A model generated the notes under the pieces. It ran no database searches, was not told where the DNA came from, and saw only the letters and a program-made list of their open reading frames with translations. A program made the translations under genes and the position numbers. Below, piece after piece: positions 15,950-24,300 of a stretch of DNA of 29,696 bases; the stretch's first letter is position 1, and every line of letters begins with the position of its first letter. Origin of the DNA: an uncultured Atopobiaceae bacterium (GTDB taxonomy: Bacteria > Actinomycetota > Coriobacteriia > Coriobacteriales > Atopobiaceae); assembly GCA_910579165.1 (NCBI GenBank), contig CAJTTF010000002.1, forward strand, positions 174,432 through 204,127. Reading direction: 5' to 3'.

Positions 15950-15977
15950 ATTATACCGAACACGTGTTCTATGTCAA
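15950..15977 (-). promoter_or_regulatory. recA promoter
   Basis: On the minus strand TTGACA (15977-15972) and TATAAT (15955-15950) both match the sigma-A consensus exactly, with a 16-bp spacer. Transcription would begin about 23 nt upstream of the recA ATG. The spacer contains the SOS palindrome. Confidence 0.85.
15958..15969 (-). promoter_or_regulatory. LexA operator (SOS box) in recA promoter
   Basis: GAACACGTGTTC is a perfect 12-bp palindrome that fits the Gram-positive/actinobacterial SOS box GAAC-N4-GTTC. It fills most of the spacer between the -35 and -10 elements, so bound LexA would block RNA polymerase. No lexA gene lies in the window. Confidence 0.85.
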
Positions 15978-15984
15978 CGGTTTT

Positions 15985-16024
15985 AAAAAGTATTTTGCCT
16001 AAGCCTTCTTACCGAGAAAATACT
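15985..16024 (-). terminator. Putative intrinsic terminator between cinA/pncC and recA
   Basis: In minus-strand RNA, AGTATTTT (16024-16017) pairs with AAAATACT (15996-15989), and TAAG/CTTA can pair inside the loop. The stem is AT-rich but is followed at once by TTTTAAAA. It lies just upstream of the recA promoter, where it would insulate recA from the upstream operon. Confidence 0.5.
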
Positions 16025-16185
16025 ACAAACACACCGGATTCTTACCACCCTCTTACAAAGCGATTTTAATGTGATTTGAAATGTAGGCGCGGAAGAATAG
16101 GAATACTTGAAGAATGAGCAACGGGCACTACCCTGCGTCCCATACCAGCACCTTACAAAGAACGACCAAGCAGCCTACCAAAAGA

Positions 16186-16680
16186 TTACAAGGAGTGCAT
16201 TGCCTCACCTAGCAGATCCAGAGCTTGCAACACAGAATTGGTACGCACCATTTCGCGCGAACCATTAAAAGTACAGAGCTTGGCGGAAACCTTGTGAGGC
16301 GTTGCGATGCCAAACCACACCGTCCCCACCGGCTTTCCGGGAACACCTCCGTCAGGGCCAGCAATGCCCGTGATAGATATGGCTACCTGAGTTTTAAGAA
16401 CACGAGAAGCACCCTGTGCCATGGCGCGCGCGCACTCCTCAGAAACAGCGCCGTACGTGTCCAGAATTCTTTGGTCGACGCCTAGGATGCGGTGCTTCAC
16501 GTCGTTGGAATAGCTAATGATGCCGCCCTGGAATACTTCAGAAGAACCCGCAACCGAGGTAATTGCAGCGCCCACGAGCCCTCCCGTACACGACTCGGCA
16601 CAGCTGAGCGAAATCTTCCGCTCGCGGGCTAAAGCTACAACGCCCTCAGCCTTTTGTACGACCGCATCAAGCAAGAGCAT
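16186..16680 (-). CDS. pncC: CinA C-terminal domain protein / nicotinamide-nucleotide amidase
   Basis: This 164-aa stand-alone CinA C-terminal domain belongs to the PncC family, which deamidates nicotinamide mononucleotide to nicotinate mononucleotide in pyridine nucleotide recycling. The signatures CAESCTGG (27-34), SYSNDVKHRILGV (56-68) and GIAGPDGG (105-112) are intact. The N-terminal MoaB-like domain of full-length CinA is absent, as in many short homologues. It begins 18 bp after the pgsA stop, so the two share a transcript. The order pgsA-cinA-recA is a common Gram-positive arrangement; here a hairpin and a separate promoter divide cinA from recA. Confidence 0.9.
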   Translation of the reverse strand: MLLLDAVVQKAEGVVALARERKISLSCAESCTGGLVGAAITSVAGSSEVFQGGIISYSNDVKHRILGVDQRILDTYGAVSEECARAMAQGASRVLKTQVAISITGIAGPDGGVPGKPVGTVWFGIATPHKVSAKLCTFNGSREMVRTNSVLQALDLLGEAMHSL

Positions 16681-16698
16681 AGCTGCAACATTCCTGGT

Positions 16699-17592
16699 TT
16701 AGACGAGGTATTTCTTGTTCTCTGCAAAGTATTCAAGGCCAGACCAGATTGTAAAGAAGATAGCAAACAAAAGGAGGATCTGGCTGACCCAGAACACGAT
16801 GGTAGACACCAGCAAGAGAGGTGGCAGACCCATATAGATAAAGAAACCAACTACCGCTGCCATCGTAAGAGCGGTCTTGGTTTTACCAATGCCGCTGGCT
16901 GCGACGACCACGCCTTTCTCGGCAACGGACATGCGCATACCAGAGACAAGAAACTCACGTGCAACAATGATAAGGACAGCCCAAATGTTGATATAGCCAT
17001 ACTGCATTAGGAAGAGAAGGCCACAGAGGATAAGAATTTTGTCGGCGATAGGATCAAGAAAAATGCCCAAGTTGGAAATGGCATCGTTCTTACGCGCGAA
17101 GTAGCCGTCGAGAAAATCCGTAAGGGCGATAACAAAAAAGACGCCGGCCAGAATGAGAGGTTCAACCGAAATTGCAGCAAAGCGCACGGTTAAGATGTTA
17201 AGGGTGGCTGGTAAATCGATGAAAAGTTCGCATGCGGCAAGCCATATGAATGCGAGAACAATGCGGACGAGCGTGATTGTATTAGGAGAGATTTTGTGGC
17301 TTTTAGCTGCAGAAGTCTTATTCTTGGCCATCTTGTGCGCAGATACTGCCGTGGTTCTCTTTTTGGAAGCACGGGCGATTTTAGAGGGAGTCTTAGCCTT
17401 GACTTCCTTTGAGGCTTTAGAAGCAGCTTTTGCCGTTGTCCTTGCTTTGGAAGCAGCCTTTGGTGCTGCCTTGGCCTTAGGCGCGGCCTTAGTCTTGGCT
17501 GTTGCTGTAGCCTTAGGTGCTGCTTTGCGTTGCGCCTTCACCGCGGTCTTAGTCGTTGTCCTGGTGCTCTTTTTACTCGTTTTTGCAGGCAT
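16699..17592 (-). CDS. pgsA: CDP-diacylglycerol-glycerol-3-phosphate phosphatidyltransferase with H1-like N-terminal tail
   Basis: PgsA makes phosphatidylglycerophosphate, the committed step to phosphatidylglycerol, in the membrane. The 297-aa product has a C-terminal CDP-alcohol phosphatidyltransferase domain from about residue 100. Its full motif D159-xx-D162-G-xx-A-R167-x8-G176-x3-D180-x3-D184 is present, with several membrane segments. Residues 1 to about 98 are built from Lys, Ala, Thr, Ser and Pro in short AAPKA/AASKA units resembling eukaryotic histone H1 tails. The upstream ATG at 17592 has a good AAAGGA site, so the tail appears to be translated. Met88 (MAKNKTS) would give a family-sized protein and is an alternative start. 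The tail would lie in the cytoplasm and could bind nucleic acid or acidic lipids. Confidence 0.92.
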   Translation of the reverse strand: MPAKTSKKSTRTTTKTAVKAQRKAAPKATATAKTKAAPKAKAAPKAASKARTTAKAASKASKEVKAKTPSKIARASKKRTTAVSAHKMAKNKTSAAKSHKISPNTITLVRIVLAFIWLAACELFIDLPATLNILTVRFAAISVEPLILAGVFFVIALTDFLDGYFARKNDAISNLGIFLDPIADKILILCGLLFLMQYGYINIWAVLIIVAREFLVSGMRMSVAEKGVVVAASGIGKTKTALTMAAVVGFFIYMGLPPLLLVSTIVFWVSQILLLFAIFFTIWSGLEYFAENKKYLV

Positions 17593-17765
17593 TCTTTCTT
17601 TCCTTTGCTAGCTAACCTGTACAAGCGCGGCGCGCTTTAGTTCCTCGTTTTGTAAGCATTTATACTCTTAAATTGCGTAGCCGCGTAACCCCTCAAGCAA
17701 GATTCCACTCTCACGACAAGCGATTCTCGTCTTCTTGGCACGTAGCGCCATTCCCGTGACTCTTC

Positions 17766-19247
17766 TTAATCGTCCACTATACTGCCGATAAGATCGAAAC
17801 CACAGCTCTCATGGATACTCACGGAGACGCTCGTACCAGGTGCAATTGTAGCACCCTCGATGATAACGACGCCGTCGGAATCGGGTGCCTGAAACCATGC
17901 GCGACCCACGGTCTCACCATCCTCTTCTCCACACACCAAAACGCGCGCCGTATCGCCTACGTGCTCTGCCGCCTTCTTTTCACCTGTAGCCTGAACGCAA
18001 TCGAGCAGCCTCTGAAGGCGCTCAAGCTTGACTTCTTCTTGAATCTGCTGCGGAAGATATGCTGCGCGCGCGGGCTCCTCCTGCGAGTAAGAAAAACTCG
18101 ACACGTAATCAAAGCCCACCTCCTCCACAAAAGAAAGCAGCTCCACCACGTCTTCTTCTGTCTCGCCAGGAAATCCCACCATGAGCGTGGTCCTGAGAAT
18201 TAAATCAGGTACCCTGGTGCGAAGCGTTTTAAACAGTTCCCTAAACTCCGCCGCCGAGCCTTTTCTCTTCATAGCCTTAAGCAGCCGTGCGCTTGTGTGC
18301 TGCACGGGGATATCGATGTATTTCAGCAGCTCATCGCAATCCGCGTAGGCTTCGATAAGTTCTTCGTCCATGCCGTCCGGCTGGACATACAAAAGGCGCA
18401 TCTTGGCGCTGTGCTCCTTAAAGAGCGGTGCTAGCTTCCACACAAGTTGTGCCAGGCTCTGCGGTTCGTTCTTGTCGGAGATATCTTGACCATATACGCC
18501 GGTATCTTGACCGACAAAATCAATCTCTTGAACACCCTCTTCTAGGAGCGCACGGACCTCCTGCTCAATGTCTGCGTAAGAGCGAGACTGATAGCGGCCT
18601 CTAATGAAGGGAATGGTGCAAAAGGAGCAGAAGCGGTTGCAGCCATCGGAAATCTTCACATACGCCCACCCCTGCAAGGCAGTGCTTGTGCTTGCTGGGA
18701 GAGGCGTCGCGTGAGAAGGGGTCGCCGTTTTTGTTTCATTTGTATCCGACTGATGGCGCTGAACCTGCTGATTCTGTTGCTGTTGCTGCTGTTGTTCCAG
18801 GTGCGATTGTTGCTGCTGGTTCTGCTGGTTTTGTTGTTTCAGGTGCGGTTGTTGCTGCTGCTTCTGTTGCAGTTTTTCCTCCCAAAGATCCCTCAAGATG
18901 GATGCGATGTTTTTCTCGGAAACAACGTCTATGAAGGCGTCAACTTCAGGAAGATCCGCGGGAAGGCTTCCTTTGAGCTCCTTGTGATAGCGTGCTGGGA
19001 CGCATCCGACCATAATGAGCAGCTTATCGCCCTTGTCCTCAGCGAGTTCGAGAACGGCCTCAAGCGACTCACGGGTGGCCGCTTCGAGAAAACCGCAGGT
19101 ATTTACCACGAGAATATTGGCATCTTGGGGTGAGTCGACAACCGAAAATCCCTCGTCTGTGAGGCGCTGAGCCATGTGGCGCGTATCCACCTCGTTCTTT
19201 GCACATCCATGCGTTTGGAAATAGACGGCAGGCAACGCAGTTCTCAT
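17766..19247 (-). CDS. rimO: Ribosomal protein uS12 methylthiotransferase RimO
   Basis: RimO adds a methylthio group to a conserved Asp of ribosomal protein S12. The 493-aa product has the N-terminal UPF0004 domain with cluster cysteines Cys15, Cys51 and Cys82 (HGCAKN, VNTCGF, VGCVP). The radical-SAM motif CNRFCSFC (Cys203, 207, 210) follows, then IDIPVQHTSARLLKAMKRKG and a C-terminal TRAM domain. NTCGFLEAATRESLEAVLEL and YGQDISD favour RimO over MiaB. Between the first two domains (about 127-165) sits a polyglutamine insertion that makes it about 50 residues longer than usual. The start at 19247 has GAGGT about 10 nt upstream. It lies 30 bp after the yajQ stop in the same operon. Confidence 0.92.
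   Translation of the reverse strand: MRTALPAVYFQTHGCAKNEVDTRHMAQRLTDEGFSVVDSPQDANILVVNTCGFLEAATRESLEAVLELAEDKGDKLLIMVGCVPARYHKELKGSLPADLPEVDAFIDVVSEKNIASILRDLWEEKLQQKQQQQPHLKQQNQQNQQQQSHLEQQQQQQQNQQVQRHQSDTNETKTATPSHATPLPASTSTALQGWAYVKISDGCNRFCSFCTIPFIRGRYQSRSYADIEQEVRALLEEGVQEIDFVGQDTGVYGQDISDKNEPQSLAQLVWKLAPLFKEHSAKMRLLYVQPDGMDEELIEAYADCDELLKYIDIPVQHTSARLLKAMKRKGSAAEFRELFKTLRTRVPDLILRTTLMVGFPGETEEDVVELLSFVEEVGFDYVSSFSYSQEEPARAAYLPQQIQEEVKLERLQRLLDCVQATGEKKAAEHVGDTARVLVCGEEDGETVGRAWFQAPDSDGVVIIEGATIAPGTSVSVSIHESCGFDLIGSIVDD
18753..18869 (-). repeat. Polyglutamine-coding repeat tract inside rimO
   Basis: CAG/CAA codons encode about 30 glutamines with a few His, Leu, Lys, Asn and Glu. Within it a ~27-bp segment encoding the QQ(P/S)HL(K/E)QQ pattern occurs twice, near 18791 and 18833. 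The mixed CAG/CAA codons and this duplication suggest growth by slippage and local duplication. Confidence 0.8.
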
Positions 19248-19277
19248 GAGCTCATTACCTCAGTGGGAGAAGAAGCC

Positions 19278-19775
19278 TTATCGGTAGTTCACAAATTGCA
19301 GGGCAAAGTCATAATCGGCATCGCGAAGATTCTGGATGACCTCCTGCAGAGCGTCTTTTGAAGGGCTCGTGACGCGGACTTTTTGATCTTCGATTGCAGG
19401 CTTAACCTTGAGGTTCATAGCCTTAATGTCCTTGGAAACCTTCTTGGCATCGTCTGAAGAAAGACCCGTCACAATGGTGGCAGTAGTAGTGAGGTTCTGC
19501 CCCGACGCCGGCTTTGGATCTGACCACTTGAGCGCCTTAATGTCTACGCCGCGGCGTATCAGCTTTGAATTGAGAATGTCCTTCACCTGGCCAATAACAA
19601 AATCGGCAGGGGCAAGAATGGTAATAGTTTTCTCGCCTTTATTAAAAGTGAGTTCAGCATTGGAGTTCTTAAGGTCGTAGCGCTGAGAAATCTCCTTGGT
19701 GGCCTGCTGGTAGGCGTTGTCAACCTCTTGTAGGTCAACTTCGGACACCACATCAAATGAAGAATCTTTAGCCAT
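19278..19775 (-). CDS. yajQ: YajQ-family nucleotide-binding protein
   Basis: This 165-aa protein matches the YajQ (UPF0234) family end to end, from SSFDVVSEVDLQEVDNA to the C-terminal LRDADYDFALQFVNYR. It folds as two ferredoxin-like halves; homologues bind nucleic acid or nucleotides, and cyclic di-GMP in some proteobacteria. The start is behind AAAGGAG. It lies between the rodZ-like gene and rimO in one transcriptional direction. The molecular role in this organism is unknown. Confidence 0.93.
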   Translation of the reverse strand: MAKDSSFDVVSEVDLQEVDNAYQQATKEISQRYDLKNSNAELTFNKGEKTITILAPADFVIGQVKDILNSKLIRRGVDIKALKWSDPKPASGQNLTTTATIVTGLSSDDAKKVSKDIKAMNLKVKPAIEDQKVRVTSPSKDALQEVIQNLRDADYDFALQFVNYR

Positions 19776-19829
19776 TGTTACTCCTTTATCAGGTCTTGCA
19801 TGTACTTAGTTACTTGGCGCGTAGAGCCA

Positions 19830-21389
19830 TCACCGCTTTTCATTAATGCTAGGGGAACCACTCGATGAAGCCGTATTTCCAGAGTTTGTAGCATTACTTG
19901 TAGTACTGCCGCCACCGGACGTGTTGGCGTTACTGCTGCCACCAGCGGACGTGTTAGCGTTATTGCTGCCACCAGTGGACGTGTTGGCGTTATTGCTGCC
20001 ACTTCCGGATGTACTAGAGCTATTGCCGGCAGCAGGCCCATTTGTGGTTGCCTGGGCAGTCACCCCGTAATCTTTGGCATTAATAGTAGCAACACTCAGG
20101 CCTGCCGATGCCTTATCAAAACTCACCGTCTTGCCATTTGCCGTAATGGTCACAGCCGTTGCCTCGGCTGCACGCACCTGCATTGTGCCTGTTACTTGAT
20201 ACGTCTTAGACCAGGGACCTGTTATGGTTTGAGCAACGTCGGTCACCGTGTCGTTTTTAATCTCCAACCACGTTACGTCCCCCTGCAAAACTTCAACTTT
20301 CACCTCAACATAGGTGTTGTTTGTATTGCCCGCGTTGCTCTGATTGTCCGAAGCGTTTTGCGTTTGCGCCTGAGGATTAGCAATCTCATCGGGCTGATTG
20401 TTGCTTGCCATCCTAGAAACGCAACCTCTAATGCCGAGCGTAATAAGAAGGAGCAAAATGGCCGCCACCACGAGAAAAGCTATCATGATGGTGCGACGCG
20501 TGTTAGAGAAAAATGGCTGCTTCTGGCCATCACCGGCCACCGAGGATCCCCCAGGGGCGCCTCCACCAGGTGCGCCTGCAGAACTTGATCTGCGCTGCAC
20601 GTTGGGTCGTGTGGGTTTAGCAATATTCTTGGAAGCCCTGCGCCCGGCCGCCGTAGAAGCCTGTTCGTAAGGCCGAGCCGGATCATAGTGAAGATCATCG
20701 GAGAACATCTGCGCTTGGACCTCGCGCGTTCTAATCTCTCCCGTCTGGAATCGCACATCTGACTCCTGCGCCTGCGCATAGGAAAACTCATCGCGTATGG
20801 GTTCTTGCGAGACACGTCCTCGTCTGCGCACCGTATGTGACGTGGATTTGGTGTACAAATTGCGATGCGTATAGGTAGTGTCCTCGGGGCGCGCAGATGA
20901 TGCGTTGAGATATTTTTGGCTGTAGCCGTATTTTGCAGATCCCGAGAGAGGCGTCGCACGTGTAGCAGCGCTTTCTCCATAGACACGGGCATCTTCAATA
21001 GAGCCGGAAAGCATCGATCCTGCCGGTCCTTGCGAACCATAGAGATCTCCCCTGCTGGCGCGACCGCGTCCACGCACGCGGCCCGTACTCTCGTCTGAGC
21101 CTCCTCGTGCATCGTCACTCACAGGAAGGCCGCCAGCGGAGTAGGTTTCAAAGTCTTCTTGAAAGAGATAGATCACCTCAGAGGGATTAAGTCCAAGGTA
21201 GCGCGCGTAGCTTGAAAGCATCCCCTGCGCGTATCCAGAACGCGGAATGCGTGACCAATCTCCTGCTTCAAAGGCCAGAAGCACTTCTTCCTTTAGGCGC
21301 AAGTTACGCGAAGCCTGGTTGGTTGTAAGGCGGAGTTCTTGTCGGCGTCCACGCAAAACCTGACTAAAACGAGGAAGCGGCGTACTCAT
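19830..21389 (-). CDS. rodZ: RodZ-like cytoskeletal/cell-shape protein
   Basis: This bitopic membrane protein has a 519-aa product with a cytoplasmic helix-turn-helix of the RodZ type at residues 8-75 (LRGRRQELRLTTNQASRNLRLKEEVLLAFEAGDW, YAQGMLSSYARYLGL). A long Ser/Arg/Gly-rich linker leads to one membrane segment (300-320). An extracytoplasmic beta domain of the DUF4115 type (about 360-445) and a Ser/Asn/Gly/Thr tail with 10-residue repeats follow. RodZ homologues link MreB filaments to the elongation machinery; no mreB lies in the window. Its ATG overlaps the ftsK stop (ATGA), so the genes are translationally coupled, and yajQ follows after 54 bp. Confidence 0.85.
   Translation of the reverse strand: MSTPLPRFSQVLRGRRQELRLTTNQASRNLRLKEEVLLAFEAGDWSRIPRSGYAQGMLSSYARYLGLNPSEVIYLFQEDFETYSAGGLPVSDDARGGSDESTGRVRGRGRASRGDLYGSQGPAGSMLSGSIEDARVYGESAATRATPLSGSAKYGYSQKYLNASSARPEDTTYTHRNLYTKSTSHTVRRRGRVSQEPIRDEFSYAQAQESDVRFQTGEIRTREVQAQMFSDDLHYDPARPYEQASTAAGRRASKNIAKPTRPNVQRRSSSAGAPGGGAPGGSSVAGDGQKQPFFSNTRRTIMIAFLVVAAILLLLITLGIRGCVSRMASNNQPDEIANPQAQTQNASDNQSNAGNTNNTYVEVKVEVLQGDVTWLEIKNDTVTDVAQTITGPWSKTYQVTGTMQVRAAEATAVTITANGKTVSFDKASAGLSVATINAKDYGVTAQATTNGPAAGNSSSTSGSGSNNANTSTGGSNNANTSAGGSSNANTSGGGSTTSNATNSGNTASSSGSPSINEKR
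19921..20010 (-). repeat. 30-bp tandem repeat in the rodZ C-terminus
   Basis: Three consecutive 30-bp units (19921-19950, 19951-19980, 19981-20010) differ at only a few bases. They encode NANTS(T/A/G)GGS(N/S/T)-type decapeptides, and more diverged copies flank them. The array is in frame, so unit gain or loss changes tail length without frameshift. Confidence 0.85.
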
Positions 21390-24300
21390 GAGAACATCTC
21401 CTCAAACTCTTCCTGACCAGCGCCTGTTGAGGAGCGCATTTCCACAAGCTCTTCTTGCGTAACGAGAACTTCTCGCGGCTTGGCACCGTCAGGTGGACCC
21501 ACGATGCCTTTGGCTTCTAGCATGTCCATGATGCGACCGGCGCGTGCATAACCCACGCGGAGGGATCGCTGAAGTCCAGAAGTTGATCCAAGACGCGACT
21601 TCACCACGATTTCTGCAGCGTCCCAGACGAGCGGATCATCGTCCTGAGGTCCCTCTGCGGCTCCCATGGAAGCATTACCTGGACCGGTTGGCACAACAGC
21701 CGTGAGAATCTCGTCATGATACTCAGCCTCAGTCTGTTCGCTAATAAAGCTCACAGTCTTTTGAATCTCAGGGTCAGAAACGTAGCAACCCTGAATACGC
21801 TGGGGCGTGGTGCGGCCGCGCAGTTTGATGAGCATGTCGCCGTTACCCAGGAGTTTCTCGGCACCGTTTTGATCGATAATGATACGCGAGTTAGTGCCGT
21901 TATCAACGGAAAGCGCCACACGGTTGTCAATATTGGCTTTAATGAGGCCAGTCACGACATCGGCGGACGGGCGCTGCGTGGCTACAATGAGGTGAATACC
22001 GGCGGCGCGTCCCAGCTGAGCAATGCGCACAATGGAAGACTCAACTTCCTTGCCGGCGACCATCATGAGGTCAGCCAACTCATCGATGACGATAACAAAG
22101 TAGGGCATGGGCTCTGTCTCTTCGCCCAGCTTGCCGCGTTTGACGAGGTTGTTATAGGTACCAATATCGCGCGCGGCAGCTTTTTCAAAAATGCGCAAGC
22201 GTCTCTCCATTTCCGAGACAGACCATTGAAGCGCACTCGCCGCTTGTTTGGGCTCGTTAACCACCGGCACGTAGAGATGTGGAAGGCCAGCGTAACAAGT
22301 AAATTCAACGCGCTTGGGATCCACCATGATGAGGCGAACCTGATCTGGTGTGGCGCGCATGAGAATGGACATGATAGCAGCGTTCAGCATGACAGATTTA
22401 CCGGAACCCGTGGTACCTGCAACAAGCAGGTGCGGAAGTTTAGCAAGGTCAATGATGTGAGGATGGCCCTCGCTGTCGCGGCCAACGGCAAGCTCGAGCG
22501 GTCCTCCCTGTGCATAGGTGAGCACATCTCCCAGGCACACATTGGTGCGTTTTGCGTTGGGGATTTCAATGCCCACAAGCGACGTACCAGGGATAGGAGC
22601 AAAGATTCGCACAGATGCAGCTGCAAGAGCAAGTGCAATATCGTCTTCAAGATTTGTGATTTTATTGACGCGCTCTCCCTCTCCCATTTCAATCTTAAAG
22701 GTGGTAACGAGAGGTCCGGATACCCATCCCTTAACGCGTGCCTTGAGGCCAAATTCTTCAAGCGTTGCTTGCAGGCGCTCAGCTGTTTTTTGCAGGTCTT
22801 TTTCGTTGGCTGCCGAAATTCCCGATTGCGGGTTTGATTGGAGGAGACTCATGGGCGGGAGCGCAACTTCCGTGGACGAGTGAGCTGCGTCTTCTTTCTT
22901 TTCTTCTTTCTTTTTGCCCGCATCTGATTTTGTGAAGCCGTCTCCTGCTGTGGCCGCGGGTGTGGCCGCGGTTCCAGCTGCGGCTCCAGCTCCGGCTGCG
23001 GCGCCTGCTCCAGTTGCGGCTCCAGCTCCGGCAGCGGCGCCTGCTTCAGCTGCGGCTCCAGCTCCGGCTCCTGCTGCTGCGGTTGCAGCTTCTGCTGCGG
23101 CTGCTTCCCCTATTATCCCGGTATCTCCGGCTGAGCTATTACCAGCGAATCCTTCTTGTGCGATTTCATCAGCAGAGGCGCCCGTGCTATCTTGACGCTT
23201 GGTACCACGACGTGGCAAAGAGGTTTTACCGTATTCATCTGCTCCTGTGCTATCTTGAGCAGCTCCATCAGTCATTGCATTGACGCCAATGGCATCTGCA
23301 CCTTCGACTTCCTCGTCATACTCATAAGCGATAGCGCCCGTAGGCTCAACAAAGGACGTAAGTTGAGGGTGGAAGGTCTTTTCTTCATGCGCTGCTCCCG
23401 CACCTAAATCAGCTCCCACAATCTCGTCAACCTCAGAGCCCATAGGATTGCGCTTTAAGACGGATGTCTTGCGCCCACCAATAAAAGATGTCTTTTGGCC
23501 TGCCATTTTGCGGGTTTTTGCAGCGCCGTTAAGACGTGCGGTTGGAACACCACCAGGACCAGCGGAACCTCCAAGGCCGCCCGCACCAACGAGTCCGCCA
23601 GCTGCGCCCGCTGCTGCCAACTCGTCATCAGCGTAGACAGCTGCATGGACACCAGGACGTCTTTTTCCAACACCAAAGCGCGTTAAGAGATGAGCGCCTG
23701 GCTCCTCGCGGTCTTCTCGGCGAATTGCATGACGCTCGCGCAAACGTGCAATCAATCCAGAGATGGAAAATCCGCAGATAACGGCTCCTACCACAACCAG
23801 TCCGCAGAGAACGACAAGAGAAATGGCTGCACCTACACTCGAAAGCAGTGCCCATGCTATAAGTCCGCCCCAGGCACCGCCATGCGACGCGGCAAAGGTC
23901 CCAAGCGTGAGATAGGTAAGAGAAGGACCAGTGAGTCCCACAGGCGCACTCAATAATGTGATAAGCGAAAGCAGTGCGCTTACGATGCAAAAGAGGCCAA
24001 GCGCAAAGCGGCCAGAAACGGAGGCAGATCCCTGAAAGAGGAGTGAAAGTGCCCACACCAAGATTGCAAGAGGCAAAAGAATTGCTCCCACACCAAAAGC
24101 CCAGGTGAGCGCAAAGTTAATCCAATAAGCAACGGGGGCTTCTGTAGGAATGAAAATAAGAACCGCAAGGGCGATAGCGGCAATAATGAGAAGGACAGCC
24201 ACGATGTCGAGAGCGCTTGAGCGACCCGCACCAGCACCTGCTCCCATTGAGGAATAGTGCGCACCATGTCCCGCGCCTACATTCCCCCCGCGCGCCAGAT

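Noticed and set aside
17153..17611. A 152-codon plus-strand frame with a membrane-like hydrophobic sequence
   Set aside because: It is the complement of the Lys/Ala-rich pgsA tail; Leu/Ala/Val runs arise because AAG and GCC codons read back as CTT and GGC/GCN.
19778..20041. An 87-codon minus-strand frame with regular decapeptide repeats
   Set aside because: It is an out-of-frame reading of the rodZ tandem repeat.
21716..22837. A 373-codon plus-strand open frame inside ftsK
   Set aside because: It is antisense to the conserved FtsK motor domain and its translation resembles no family.
18753..23085. CRISPR array suggested by the short repeats in rimO, rodZ and ftsK
   Set aside because: The units are in-frame coding repeats without unique spacers, and no cas genes are present.
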